Source: Platanthera guangdongensis (lineage: Eukaryota; Streptophyta; Magnoliopsida; Asparagales; Orchidaceae). Taken from it: a stretch of 64,000 bases of DNA. Both the position numbers and the translations under genes were made by a program. Positions 1 through 9,896 of this stretch are shown here, in pieces. Each line of letters starts with the position of its first letter. Within the stretch, counting starts at the first letter, position 1. Location of the stretch: NCBI GenBank assembly GCA_039583875.1, contig CM077151.1, positions 123,199,047 to 123,263,046 on the forward strand, given 5' to 3'. A model generated the notes under the pieces. The model worked only from the letters and a program-made list of their open reading frames with translations, was not told the origin of the DNA and did no database searches.

Positions 1-2
1 GT

Positions 3-251
3 AAGAAAGTTACACTTAGGTGCGATAACAAGAGTGTCATAGACTTGACATATAATCCAGTGCACCATTCTAGATTAAAGCATATTGATGTGCGTCACGA
101 CTTTATTCGAGACCATATAAAAAAGGAGAACATGAGTGTGAGTTTCATTGGCACTGATGACCAACTAGTGGACATATTCACTAAGCCACTCTCGGATGCA
201 CGTTTCTCACTACTTCGACTCGAGCTTGGTATTCTGGATCTCTCATCCTAA
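3..251 (+). CDS. Element A pol, C-terminal end of RNase H (partial)
   Basis: This open frame runs in from the window edge and stops at 249-251. It encodes the last part of a copia RNase H and pol tail. CDNKSVI is the conserved stretch around a catalytic Asp, followed by NPVHHSRLKHIDVRHDFIRD and the pol-end signature DIFTKPLSDARF. RNase H degrades the RNA strand of the RNA/DNA hybrid during reverse transcription inside the particle. No stop or frameshift is visible in the 82 codons present. The upstream domains are outside the window, so integrity of the whole pol cannot be judged. The frame was chosen by homology, because no start codon is relevant in this internal fragment. Confidence 0.85.
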   Translation, partial: KKVTLRCDNKSVIDLTYNPVHHSRLKHIDVRHDFIRDHIKKENMSVSFIGTDDQLVDIFTKPLSDARFSLLRLELGILDLSS

Positions 252-1854
252 TCATTGACATGTTTTTTTTCTCGTTCGTGTATTTATTTTTTTATTATTT
301 TGCTCACTTGAGTTTTTTTTTTCTTGTCATTTTTCCTTTTTTTCAAAAAAAAACAAAACAAAAAAACTGTAGTTGATTTATAATGCTATTGGGCTCACAT
401 GAATGTGACTTAGACCATAACGCGTACGTATATTATTTGAGTTCAGACTTTTAATCTATGAAAACATTGGCCTCCAGTCATAGTGGGCTGAATCTATAAG
501 TGCTTAGCTATATATTGAGTGTGACAAGACAAGGTCATGTATGTTTTCTATACCTCTAGGTATGTGTGATGACTTAGATAGTGGAATGATTTCACATGAT
601 ACACACATCCCTAACCGGTGCACTCAAGATGAAAAATGCTATGTGTACATGATATAGCTCGTGACACCATATTCTAACACGCTAGAAATACGTTGTATAA
701 TCAATGTCACGAGACATTTGTGATTATATTAGGTGTGAACTTTGCGCGAAAACTCTAGTACAAAGGTCGTATGTATATAAGTTAAAGTGTATCTATCTAG
801 GTGGATAGATTTCAATTGACTCGAGGCTCCGTGAACCTTTTAAAAATTTTTGTTCAAAGAGATAGCTCTACGCTAACAACATAAAACTATGGAAGCTATC
901 ACATCTCGTGTCACGGTCCCCCCAAGCACTAATTCCTCCTGATAAGTGTTAATGAGTATTATGGGGATGGGCACCTTGGTTAAAGAGTCAATTTGATCTT
1001 GTGCATCGACTATATCTTTAGATTAGTGCCCCCTAGTTCTTGCCCATGTATGACATCGAATGACATGTGAGGTGATTATTCACCATATTTCACTCGTGTT
1101 AGGTTCCTAGACGATCGAGAATCACATGGAAAATATGCTACTTTTCCCTTGGTGTTATCTCGCTTTCGATGCTACACAGACATGTCATTGCTTTGTCTAA
1201 GACTTCCGTTCATAAAAATTGGACTGCAACTACACTACCCTTCTCTTTTGCACAATACGTACTAGCACACGATTTACACTCATGATGTTTTTCAATGTTT
1301 GTGTCACATGATTACCCTCTCACTCTTCTAACATTATAAACATACTCGTTGTGTGCTTAGTTTAGTTTGTGATGTCCACTGCCTATTCTCAAAACAAAAA
1401 ATTGAATCTCTTTGGTTGTGTTCTTTCCTCCATAGAGTGACCCCTCCGCTTGAAATTCTCTGATATGTATTTTTGGTGAGTCACATATGTGCGTGTCATA
1501 TCTATCTTTACCTTTGTGTGTGCACTACTTGATATTTGTCTCAACGCTCATCATTTCTACTACTTTTTATCTTTTCATCCTGCATGTCTGGTTGGACTTG
1601 CCCACCCTTTTGATATTATCAAAGGGGGAGAATAAACGGTTCATGAGTCCTGTTAATGAGTCACGGGCTAGGAGAGGTCACATGTAGGGGGTGTGCACAT
1701 AGATAGGGGGAGCATGTCGAACATGTAGGTAGGGGAGTGCATGTAGGGAAACCATATAGAGAACCTGCTGCAACCTGATGGTAGCCTATAACTCGAATTC
1801 TTTATATGCACTCTATCTCATTATTATTTCTCATGAACGGAAGTTGATATTGTC
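252..1854 (+). other. Element A 3' noncoding region between pol and 3' LTR
   Basis: About 1.6 kb without a convincing gene; the short open frames here have no recognisable domain. Near its end are several purine tracts resembling polypurine tracts: AAAGGGGGAGAA at about 1621-1632 and AGGGGGAG near 1705-1712, before the tract adjoining the LTR. Multi-copy PPT-like tracts in a long 3' region are a reported Sirevirus trait. I see no family motif cluster and no ORF3 here, unlike elements C, D and G. Confidence 0.6.
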
Positions 1855-1865
1855 AAAAGGGGAAG
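1855..1865 (+). other. Element A polypurine tract
   Basis: AAAAGGGGAAG lies immediately before the 3' LTR start (TGTGGG at 1868). Its position and purine content fit the primer for plus-strand DNA synthesis. Confidence 0.7.
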
Positions 1866-1867
1866 TT

Positions 1868-2346
1868 TGTGGGAACTGACGTTTCACATGCCCTGTGTTT
1901 AAGAATATCAACTCCCAAATTGTATTTGATCATGTCTTCTGTTGATGGAGTGTGCAGGGTGACAGATTCAAGTGAAGAATAGAAGGCTCCTATAGTTGAT
2001 ACCGTCGGGCGTTAAAAGTTACCGCTGGGCGGTAGCTGGAATTTAATGGACATGGCGCTCGGGAAGCTATCGGAAAGCGCAAGTACTACCACCCGCGCTA
2101 GCCCAATAAATAATTTCGACATGGCGCTAGGGAAGCAATCAGACAGTGCTAGCTATTACCGCACCGTGCTAGCTCACTCAACATCGCATCGAGAACGTTG
2201 AGAAGAAAAGCGTTGAGTGCGTCGAGGCAGTGGCGTTCGCCAGGCGCTACAAGTTACCACGCAGCGCTAGCCTTCTCGACGAACACATGGTCTCTCAAAA
2301 TCAAAGTACCACCATGAGGTAATGCTAATGTGCCGCGCTAGGTGCT
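1868..2346 (+). repeat. Element A 3' LTR, left part (split by A1)
   Basis: The LTR starts TGTGGGAACTG. The final GTGCT (2342-2346) is the target site duplicated when A1 inserted. The part carries several inverted repeats of the type TACCGC...GCGGTA, for example 2020-2034 with a 3-bp spacer, and GCGCTAGC-like words. It continues at 8720. Joined length is about 1.66 kb. Confidence 0.75.
2342..2346. repeat. Target site duplication of A1 (GTGCT)
   Basis: GTGCT occurs directly before the left LTR and again at 8715-8719 directly after the right LTR. A perfect 5-bp duplication shows that A1 integrated here and that both ends are intact. Confidence 0.9.
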
Positions 2347-3274
2347 TGATGCTAAATATCACGGCAGTGAACCGGTCGCACAAGTAATATAAAATGGGGG
2401 TTTTCCCAAGTATCGATCTCACAAGGAACACAGTAAGGTGGAGTTAATTTTTGAGGAGGACTTGAGATTGAAGTCCTTAGGGTCGGCGGTAACGATGGGG
2501 GCTTTGATTGTTGCGATAAAAAGAAAGTAAAAATCTAACAACTACTCCTATGCAACGCCGCTATGCGATGCTTCGCTAGGCGGGATGGAAGACTAGTCGG
2601 GCCGCTATGCACCGAATCGCTAGGCGGATGGGCGAGTAGGCTTGCGGATGAGGTGATGAGAATGGCGGAATGAGGGTCGAAAGCACCTCTTTGCTACGCA
2701 CGCCACTAGCAATTGCAAGTGCGGCAAGGGTGGATGGTGGTAGATGGAATATGGCGCACCTCAAGAAATTAACAAAAATAAGAAATCACATAGACATGAT
2801 TTGATACAAATGTATATCAAAATAAATACAACTTCATCATACACAAGAGATCAACTATACTATTCAACAACCAATCAAGAAAAGAGTGCGAAATCGACCG
2901 GATCCGAAGCCTTGCTGAGGATTCACGGTTGGAATCGTCGGGTTGTCAATCCGCGTCCAAGCTCGGTCCGCAACTGCGTCCGGGGTAGAGAAGGGCTGTC
3001 ACCACCTTCCAATGGCCCGTCTTCTTCGTGTCACAATCCGATGGAGGATGGCACAACTTCTCCTAGCTTGGTGGATAAAGCTAGGTCAAGCTCTTCTTGT
3101 AGCTCAAGGATGAAGGAGGAGGCCGAGAGGAAGCTCCGGCTTGGATTTGGCAGTGAAAGCTTGCCCGGAGCACCTCCCTATAATGGAATATGAAGGGGAA
3201 TGGCAGAAAAGGCGGAAAACAGCAGAGAAATGTCGAGCTCCGGATCCTCTCTGGAATTAGGGCGAGACCTGCAC

Positions 3275-3282
3275 TATTTATA
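3275..3282 (-). promoter_or_regulatory. A1 LTR TATA box (left copy)
   Basis: TATAAATA on the minus strand, just downstream of the palindrome array. The equivalent in the 5' LTR, which would drive the element, is at 8069-8076. Confidence 0.6.
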
Positions 3283-3300
3283 CAAAGCAGAAATGAACAA

Positions 3301-3690
3301 TGCGCACGATCACAGGCGCACGACCAGTGGTCGTGCGCACTATGTCCTGTGCTCGTGCGCACTGACATAGAAGATCAGGAAGAAGAACTGGGATAACGTG
3401 CACGAGTAGTGGCGCACGACCAGTGGTCGTGCGCACTAAGTCTAATGATCGTGCGATTACCCCAGACAGGACTCCAGAAAAGATAAATCAATGCACACGA
3501 TCAGTGGCGCACGACCGGTGGTCGTGTGCATTATGTCCAGTGGTCGTGCGCTTACCCCAGGATGATTCTGGAAAACGTAGAGTAGTGAGCACGATCCGGG
3601 GCGCACGACCAGTGGTCGTGCGCATTATATCCCATGATCGTGCGCAGTATTCCTGTTTCACAACCATCCCGGAACACGCACACGACCCCT
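3301..3690. repeat. A1 LTR palindrome array (left copy)
   Basis: Four copies of a 23-bp palindrome: arms GCGCACGACCA and TGGTCGTGCGC around one central base at 3316-3338, 3412-3434 and 3601-3623, plus a variant at 3507-3529. Further half-sites (CGCACGATC, GATCGTGCGC) lie between them. Spacing is about 90-95 bp. The array lies in U3 upstream of the TATA box. Confidence 0.85.
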
Positions 3691-3920
3691 GTACCGATAT
3701 GAAAAACAAATCACTAATTTGTGCAGACATTCCAGACAATCACAAAAGGGAGTACAAACTATAAAACTAACAAAATACACAACCACGGGCATAAATGTGC
3801 ACTTCCTATGGAAATAAAGATTAGATGAAATAGGAACGATAAAGAACTAAAAGTGAAGTGCAACCGCGTGAAAACTAGCCCAGATGAGTCCGAAAATAGG
3901 TATATAAAGTGGACTCATCA

Positions 3921-3934
3921 CACCCCCAGACTTA
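3921..3934 (-). other. A1 polypurine tract
   Basis: On the minus strand the sequence next to the 3' LTR reads TAAGTCTGGGGGTG. It directly abuts the LTR start TGATGAG and fits a plus-strand primer. Confidence 0.7.
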
Positions 3935-5680
3935 ACTATTTGCGCGTCCCGAGCAAACAAAATCTAAGCAGATAGGGAAAAATAGTAGTTAACAAAGAAA
4001 TTGCGATACGAATTACCATGCGAAGTCCCATGCTCGCGCGCGTAAAAATATAATAGAAGAAATTTCTAAGTATACAAAATAGTTTATACTTTTCACAATG
4101 CGTATCAACATTTTATTATTACTCAAAAATAGAATCACGGTGAATCATCCGGTCATGCATAGGGAGAAAGTAGACTAATCGCTAGGCGAGCATTGCCAAA
4201 GATCAGGGCTCAGGATAACCTCCAAAGGAATCCACCAATGTCGTTGACCATATGCTTGCCCTTTCACATTCTCTCCACAGCACTGGTTTTGTTCACACAT
4301 GAATCAGTAGGACTTTAGGTGAAGAGATGGGGCTTGGGTTTCGGTGAGGTAAACAAAGATAAACAGGAAGACTATGCACCTAACCCAAATGAGCTAGTAT
4401 AAAAGGAATCCATCAGCTAACCAAAATATATGCGGGTACACGACACCCCCAAACTTAACATTTAGCATATGGGTGTGTGCACCGCCTACTCCAAATATAA
4501 TCACATTTCCAAAATGATTTTCAATTAAAACTTTTTCTTTTAATTCATTTTTTTTTCTTTATAAATATAAATATTTTTTTCTTTTTCTTCATTTTATTTT
4601 CACAATTCAGCAGATATAAACTTGGCAGCACTTCCACATTTTCACAAATAATAACACCATGTCACATCCCAACATGAAAATATAAAACACTAAACTCGAC
4701 TTGGGTGTGCGACTAGGATTGGCTATGAGGCTTTGGTGAAATCATGGTGGAGCTGAATCAAAAGGAGGGGTAGGCACAACAGGGGTAGCGAGGATAAGAC
4801 GTTAGGAATGGTACAAAGCTCAACCGAGCCAAAATAATGGCCTACATCACGCTCATGCATGACTAACCTCTACCCATGCTTCAAGAATAGCTTGGGGCAA
4901 GTTCCTAGCCAATGAGAAAGACTATCCATCCTCTCGACTCGAGCAATACGAACCTAACGGTCGTCTACACACATCCCTAAGCTACCGTCGGATTCACACC
5001 AGATTCACCAATTTTTAAGTAGAATAAAAAGTATTTACGCAATTAGAAAAATATAAAACTAAAAGCATACAGAAAAATTGAATCTACTCTAATTTCTACA
5101 CGAGACGAGAGCAGTTGACTAGGAGCACAGCAAGGTCAATATTTTACTCCGTCTCACAATCCTATGTCAGCACCATAATTTTCCCAAATTTAACGAAGAA
5201 ATGAGTTTAACTCGCAGCACGCAAAGAGCTAAGCATGCGCTCATGTGGGTGCAGTGGTGTGTGGTGCAATGAACTAATCAAAATAAAACTATAAAAGCTT
5301 CTAGTATGCACATGAGATGTGCACGTGCAAAAGGTAACAAAACTGGCTCTCCCCCAGACTTAAACTAAACTACAGAGCATATGATAGAGAAATTAAAATC
5401 ATACAGAGCTAAGGGAAGAGGTTACCTAATGCTCAGCAAGTGAGCATACCAGAAGACGCGTGTAAACCTGAAGCAGGTCCGCCATACGAGGAATCACAAC
5501 CCCGCCAATGCAATTTGCTATGAATACCTGCAGGGGTGAGCTCAACAAAAACAAAAGAAAAATATACAAACTACAAAGAAATACTATAACTAAATAGACA
5601 TAAAGAACAAATACAGAAAATTAAAGATAAGTACTGGGGTTATTGTCATCCCATCACGACTTATTAAATTCTAAACAGTT
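3935..5680 (-). other. A1 internal noncoding region
   Basis: About 1.75 kb of AT-rich sequence between the polypurine tract and the acidic ORF. I see no coding region, no retroviral enzyme domain and no clear repeat. Confidence 0.6.
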
Positions 5681-6505
5681 CTAGCTAATGGGCCTATGAA
5701 ATAAAAAATGCACATGTAACTGGCCTAATATCCGTTTCGGTAACGGGTACCGATACGGTGATAGAGCAGTTACCCCTCTACCTAAATAGTAATACCTGCC
5801 CAACACAGGTAGAGGAAATAGGAAATAAGAAGAGGAGGAGCACTGGTCCTCGCTCATCTTATCACAAAAAGTATCCTCGCCTAACAAGGTATCGTCTATC
5901 ACAGGCCCGTAGGAGGCGATGGCAACGTCATGAGCACAAAGCTCATTGTCATCCCAACGTACCTGTGGAGACTCATCCTGCACATGCTCAGATAAGGAAG
6001 GGGGATCAAGTAATAAAAGATAAGAAGAACTAAAAGAATCAGAAAATGGGAGAGTGATCCCGGTCTCACTCTCAGCAGGATCCAAGCAGAGATCATCGTC
6101 GGTATCATACGTGTCGTACCGAGGGGAATCCGAGAACTCGAGGTCCGCGGTGGTTAGAGGAATGGCCTCATCCAGTAAGGAGGTGCAAACCTCCGCATCG
6201 GAAAGGAAATATTCCTCATCGCACCGGGGTGCATAAAAGTGTTCCGAAGATCCACCTTCTCCGTCAGAGATAGAGGAATCATCATCCCACTTCGGCGCAA
6301 CCTCGGGAACCGAATCATCCACAATCACGGAATCATCAACCGACTCACAAGAAAGAGGAATAGCACAATCCGGCAAAAAATGCAGAGGGGCAAGGCTGCT
6401 CTCAAAATCAAGCACTGAATGAGCAGGCCCCATCGCAAAATCATTCGCTGACGTCACCCCGTCGACGACCGAAACAATCTCATCGTCCCATACAAGAGCG
6501 TCCAT
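5681..6505 (-). CDS. A1 acidic ORF of unknown function (274 aa)
   Basis: The largest intact ORF of A1, starting at an ATG at 6505. The protein is very rich in Asp, Glu and Ser, with short internal similarities such as DDSVIVDDSVPE and runs like YDTYDTDDDLCLDP. The C-terminal 50 residues change to an aromatic and basic composition. I recognise no catalytic domain, signal peptide or zinc knuckle. It lies downstream of the zinc-knuckle ORF (6568-6912) in a different frame, with 62 bp between them. It could be a non-structural protein of the element, or a formerly coding region kept open by composition. Function unknown. Confidence 0.5.
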   Translation of the reverse strand: MDALVWDDEIVSVVDGVTSANDFAMGPAHSVLDFESSLAPLHFLPDCAIPLSCESVDDSVIVDDSVPEVAPKWDDDSSISDGEGGSSEHFYAPRCDEEYFLSDAEVCTSLLDEAIPLTTADLEFSDSPRYDTYDTDDDLCLDPAESETGITLPFSDSFSSSYLLLLDPPSLSEHVQDESPQVRWDDNELCAHDVAIASYGPVIDDTLLGEDTFCDKMSEDQCSSSSYFLFPLPVLGRYYYLGRGVTALSPYRYPLPKRILGQLHVHFLFHRPIS

Positions 6506-6567
6506 GAGTTCCTGCTCCTCTTTTGTTGGCTAACACCAGAGTGATCATCATCACTCGAGGAAAGCTC

Positions 6568-6912
6568 TTAAAAAGGGATCGAGGGACCCATGAAAGAGCT
6601 GTATGCGGCCAGAGATTCTTCAGTAATCTCAACGGGTAAAGAATGAGCAAAGTGCGTTATATCAGTGTATGGGCCAGGCAACACCCTGGTAGGCCTGTCC
6701 ACAACAGTCTTCCGCGAACGGGAGGTTGTTGTGCACATGCCCTCAGAGGGAGAAGGCTTGCATAAACGAGGGCAATCCTTCAACATGTGGCCCACACTTT
6801 GACATAACAAACACCGAATGCAATGCTCGGCATTCATAACATCAATTGCATCGATGGATCGGCGCAAAGTGTCAAGGATACGACACTCAGCATCAGGATC
6901 CATCACGAACAA
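6568..6912 (-). CDS. A1 small gag-like ORF with one CCHC zinc knuckle (114 aa)
   Basis: This is the first ORF after the primer site in element orientation, beginning MFVMDPDAECRI. Residues 35-48 contain CLLCQSVGHMLKDC, which fits the nucleocapsid knuckle CX2CX4HX4C that binds RNA. No capsid domain precedes the knuckle, so this is not a full gag. It may be a remnant or a minimal nucleocapsid-like protein. Its place right after the primer site is where gag sits in autonomous elements. A shared gag-type motif without pol is what the TR-GAG class would show. Confidence 0.6.
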   Translation of the reverse strand: MFVMDPDAECRILDTLRRSIDAIDVMNAEHCIRCLLCQSVGHMLKDCPRLCKPSPSEGMCTTTSRSRKTVVDRPTRVLPGPYTDITHFAHSLPVEITEESLAAYSSFMGPSIPF

Positions 6913-7117
6913 AAATAATTGCTGAAAAAGTGCTACACAGCTAAAATAAAAATAGCACGGATCTGCTATCTAAATCAAAAATCAGAAAAGGGAAAAAAGA
7001 AATAAGCAATATAAAAATTCTAAAAACCAAAGCAAATAAATAAAAAAAATTGATATGCACAAATGGAAAAGGGCTTCAATCTACTATCTCCCTCTCCACA
7101 AACTCACACGACTGTGT

Positions 7118-7135
7118 TCCCCGACAACGGCGCCA
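7118..7135 (-). other. A1 primer binding site (tRNA-Asp type)
   Basis: The minus strand reads TGGCGCCGTTGTCGGGGA, six bases from the 5' LTR end. This matches the 3' end of plant tRNA-Asp, the primer used by Athila-type Gypsy elements. It fixes the element's orientation as minus. Confidence 0.85.
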
Positions 7136-7141
7136 AAAACT

Positions 7142-8714
7142 TGATGCTAAAGATCACGACAGTGAACCGGTCGCACAAGTAATATAAAATGGGGGTTTTC
7201 CCAAGTATCGATCTCACAAGGAACACAGTAAGGTGGAGTTAATTTTTGAGGAGGACTTGAGATTGAAGTCCTTAGGGTCGGCGGTAACGATGGGGGCTTT
7301 GATTGTTGCGATAAAAAGAAAGTAAAAATCTAACAACTACTCCTATGCAACGCCGCTATGCGATGCTTCGCTAGGAGGGATGGAAGACTAGTCGTGCTAC
7401 TATGCACCGAATCGCTAGGTGGATGGGCGAGTAGGCTTGCGGATGAGGTGATGAGAATGGCGGAATGAGGGTCGAAAGCACCTCTTTGCTACGCACGCCA
7501 CTAGCAATTGCTAGTGCGGCAAGGGTGGATGGTGGTAGATGGAATATGGCGCACCTCATGAAATTAACAAAAATAAGAAATCACATAGACATGATTTGAT
7601 ACAAATGTATATCAAAATAAGTACAACTTCATCATACACAAGAGATCAACATACTATTCAACAACCAATCAAGAAAAGAGTGCAAAATCGACTGGATCCG
7701 AAGCCTTGCTGAGGATTCACGGTTGGAATCGTCGGGTTGTCAATCCGCGTCCAAGCTCGGTCTGCAACTGCATCCGGGGTAGAGAAGGGCTGTCACCACC
7801 TTCCAATGGCCCGTCTTCTTCGTGTCACAATCCGGTGGAGGATGGCACAACTTCTCCTAGCTTGGTGGAGAAAGCTAGGTCAAGCTCTTCTTGTAGCTCA
7901 AGGATGAAGGAGGAGGCCGAGAGGAAGCTCCGACTTGGATTTGGCTGTGAAAGCTTGCCCGGAGCACCTCCCTCTAATGGAAGATGAAGGGGAACGACGG
8001 AAAAGGAGGAAAACGGCGGAGAAATGTCGAGCTCCGGATCCTCTCTGGAATTAGGGCGAGACCTGCACTATTTATACAAAGCAAAAATGAACAATGCGCA
8101 CGATCATAGGTGCACGACCAGTGGTAGTGCGCACTATGTCCTCTGCTCGTGCGCACTGGAATAGAAGATCAGGAAGAAGAACTGGGATAACTCCCACGAG
8201 TAGTGGCGCACGACCAGTGGTCGTGCGCACTAAGTCCAATGATCGTACCATTACCCCAGACAGGACTCCAGAAAAGATGAATCAATGCACACGATCAGTG
8301 GCGCATGACCGGTGGTCGTGCGCATTATGTCCAGTGGTTGTGCGCTTACCCCAGGCTAATTTTGGAAAACGTAGAGTAGTGCGCACGATCCGGGGCGCAC
8401 GACTAGTGGTCGTGCGCATTATATCCCATGATCGTGCACAGTAATCCTGTTTTACAACCATCCCGGAACACGCACACGACCCCTGTACCGATAGGAAAAA
8501 TAAATCACTAATCTGTGCAGACATTCCAGACAATCACAAAAGGGAGTACAAACTATAAAACTAACAAAATACACAACCATGGGCATAAATGTGCACTTCC
8601 TATGGAAATAAAGATTAGATGAAATAGAAACGATAAAGAACTAAAAGTGAAGTGCAACCGCGTGAAAACTAGCCCAGATGAGTCTGAAAATAGGTATATA
8701 AAGTGGACTCATCA
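7142..8714 (-). repeat. A1 5' LTR (right copy, 1573 bp)
   Basis: Starts TGATGCTAAAG, ends GGACTCATCA, and matches 2347-3920 over its full length with scattered substitutions. TATAAATA on the minus strand is at 8069-8076. The palindrome array is at about 8093-8450, with a perfect 23-bp copy at 8206-8228 and several mutated copies. As the 5' LTR it would drive transcription toward lower coordinates. Confidence 0.9.
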
Positions 8715-9007
8715 GTGCTCGATGAACGTCAGGCGGGACCTTTCGATGCATTCTATTCTACCGCAGGCGATAGAAGTTACTACGCCGTGCTAGCCTCTCG
8801 ACGACTCGACACGACTGTTCTAAATCATCGCGCTCCATATTACCGCACAGCGGTAGCAGTAACCGTGTGGCACTAGCAATGATTAAAGTGGTAAATATTC
8901 GTTTAAAATAGCATTCTAGATTTGGACGACAGCTCACACAACAAGCGTACGAACTTACTGTCGAGCGCTAGTCTTACCGTCGGCGGTAGTGTATTTTCAT
9001 GAAGACA

Positions 9008-9014
9008 TATAAAA
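9008..9014 (+). promoter_or_regulatory. Element A LTR TATA box
   Basis: TATAAAA in the context ACATATAAAAGGCC, directly downstream of the TACCGC/GCGGTA inverted-repeat region. The spacing is like that in the other families. Confidence 0.6.
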
Positions 9015-9853
9015 GGCCTCCTTGGTTTCTATGCCTAACATTCAGAGAAATTTGAAGGACGAGAGTTCGTGAATTTCTAGGGTTCAGACTCTATTTCTTG
9101 CGCTTCATTCCACAAGTCTCCTTGGAAGAAAACGATAGTGATCTCCGTCCCACTCGTGATCAAAAGACTCCAACAATCCAACATCTATATCGAATATGAA
9201 GTGCCGACCTGTTGCCATCAAACAGAGATCTCAAGCACCGGCCGAGGATCGTTCTACGAAGAAGTCTTCAAGAGGAGAACTTCATCCTTTTAAATATTTA
9301 TATCTCTTATTCCTGTTATATTTTTTGTTTTTTTAAATCTTGTGGAGAGGAAAATCGACTGGTAAGGGTTGTCGGAATACGGGTAGGACTCCGTGGAAAT
9401 CGTCCGGGGTATAAGGACGTCTAGATCTGGAGGATCTAGTGGTTCTCTAAGACCCTTTTTTATGTGGAGGTGAAGTGCCGACTCAAAGACTTTTCCTGCA
9501 GGGAAAAGGAGAGAGTCAACCAGTCAGTGGAGCGGATCGATATAGAAACCAAAAGTTTGTTTCTACTCATCGCTTCGATATTCAGCATCACAGAGTTCAC
9601 CTTTCTGTACTCATCTAGAACCATTGTTATTTTGAAATCATGTAATGAAATCTTTTATTTCTGTGTTGATCAATTTTGTATGTATGCTGTGGCTGCTTAA
9701 AGAATTTGTGTGTTAGTAGGTGTTGGACCCAGATCTGCACAGTGAAATGAGTTTATAGACTTATCGCCACGCGTTAGCTATCTAACTCGCTGCGGTAGCT
9801 TCTAGAACTCGAATTCCTGGAAAGAAATATTTTAAATTCTTCTTAACTCTCCA

Positions 9854-9879
9854 AACCTTATTCACACCCCTCTAAGGTT
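9854..9879 (+). other. Element A LTR-end hairpin
   Basis: Arms AACCTTA (9854-9860) and TAAGGTT (9873-9879) enclose a 12-base loop TTCACACCCCTC. This is equivalent in position and loop sequence to hairpins in B, C, D and G. Confidence 0.65.
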
Positions 9880-9896
9880 GGCCACAAGATCCAACA

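Larger units (their letters stand above)
2347..3920 (-). repeat. A1 3' LTR (left copy, 1574 bp)
   Basis: Near-identical to 7142-8714, ending ...GGACTCATCA. On the minus strand it runs TGATGAGTCC to GCATCA. It contains a TATAAATA box (minus strand, 3275-3282) and, upstream of that box in element orientation, an array of CGCACGACC/GGTCGTGCG palindromes at about 3300-3690. The long open frame on the plus strand at 2744-3193 is also present in the other LTR copy and has no known domain, so I do not call it a gene. Confidence 0.9.
2347..8714 (-). mobile_element. Element A1: non-autonomous LTR element with Gypsy-type priming (TR-GAG/LARD-like)
   Basis: A complete 6.37-kb element bounded by two LTRs (2347-3920 and 7142-8714), with a perfect TSD GTGCT at 2342-2346 and 8715-8719. 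Orientation is minus. A primer site matching the 3' end of tRNA-Asp, as used by Athila-type Gypsy elements, lies beside the right LTR, and a polypurine tract lies beside the left LTR. The 3.2-kb interior has no protease, reverse transcriptase or integrase. It holds only a short ORF with one CCHC zinc knuckle and an acidic ORF. It must depend on enzymes supplied in trans. Its structure fits the TR-GAG or LARD class; the exact class is inference. Confidence 0.88.
1..9896 (+). mobile_element. Element A: Ty1/copia LTR retrotransposon, 3' part only
   Basis: The window opens inside the RNase H end of a copia pol. A long 3' noncoding stretch, a polypurine tract and a 3' LTR (1868-9896) follow. The LTR is interrupted by element A1 (2347-8714). 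It starts TGTGGGAACTG and ends GATCCAACA at 9896, where sequence resembling the LTR of element B begins directly. A was therefore probably inserted into B's 5' LTR. The 5' part of A lies outside the window. The long 3' noncoding region with several AGGGGGAG tracts resembles the Sirevirus (SIRE/Maximus) lineage, but that assignment is inference from layout and RNase H sequence. Confidence 0.8.
8720..9896 (+). repeat. Element A 3' LTR, right part
   Basis: Continuation of the LTR begun at 1868, resuming after A1 and its duplicated GTGCT. It contains TACCGC-N3-GCGGTA at 8841-8855 and related words to about 8990. A TATA box follows at 9008-9014, then the transcribed part of the LTR, a hairpin at 9854-9879, and the end ...AAGATCCAACA. 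Confidence 0.75.

Noticed and set aside
252..1854. A host gene exon or small RNA gene in the A 3' region
   Set aside because: No coding similarity, splice structure or RNA fold is recognisable; it is best explained as retroelement 3' noncoding sequence.
2744..3193. 149-codon plus-strand ORF in the A1 LTR
   Set aside because: It lies antisense within an LTR, recurs truncated in the other LTR copy (7706-7987), and has no recognisable domain.
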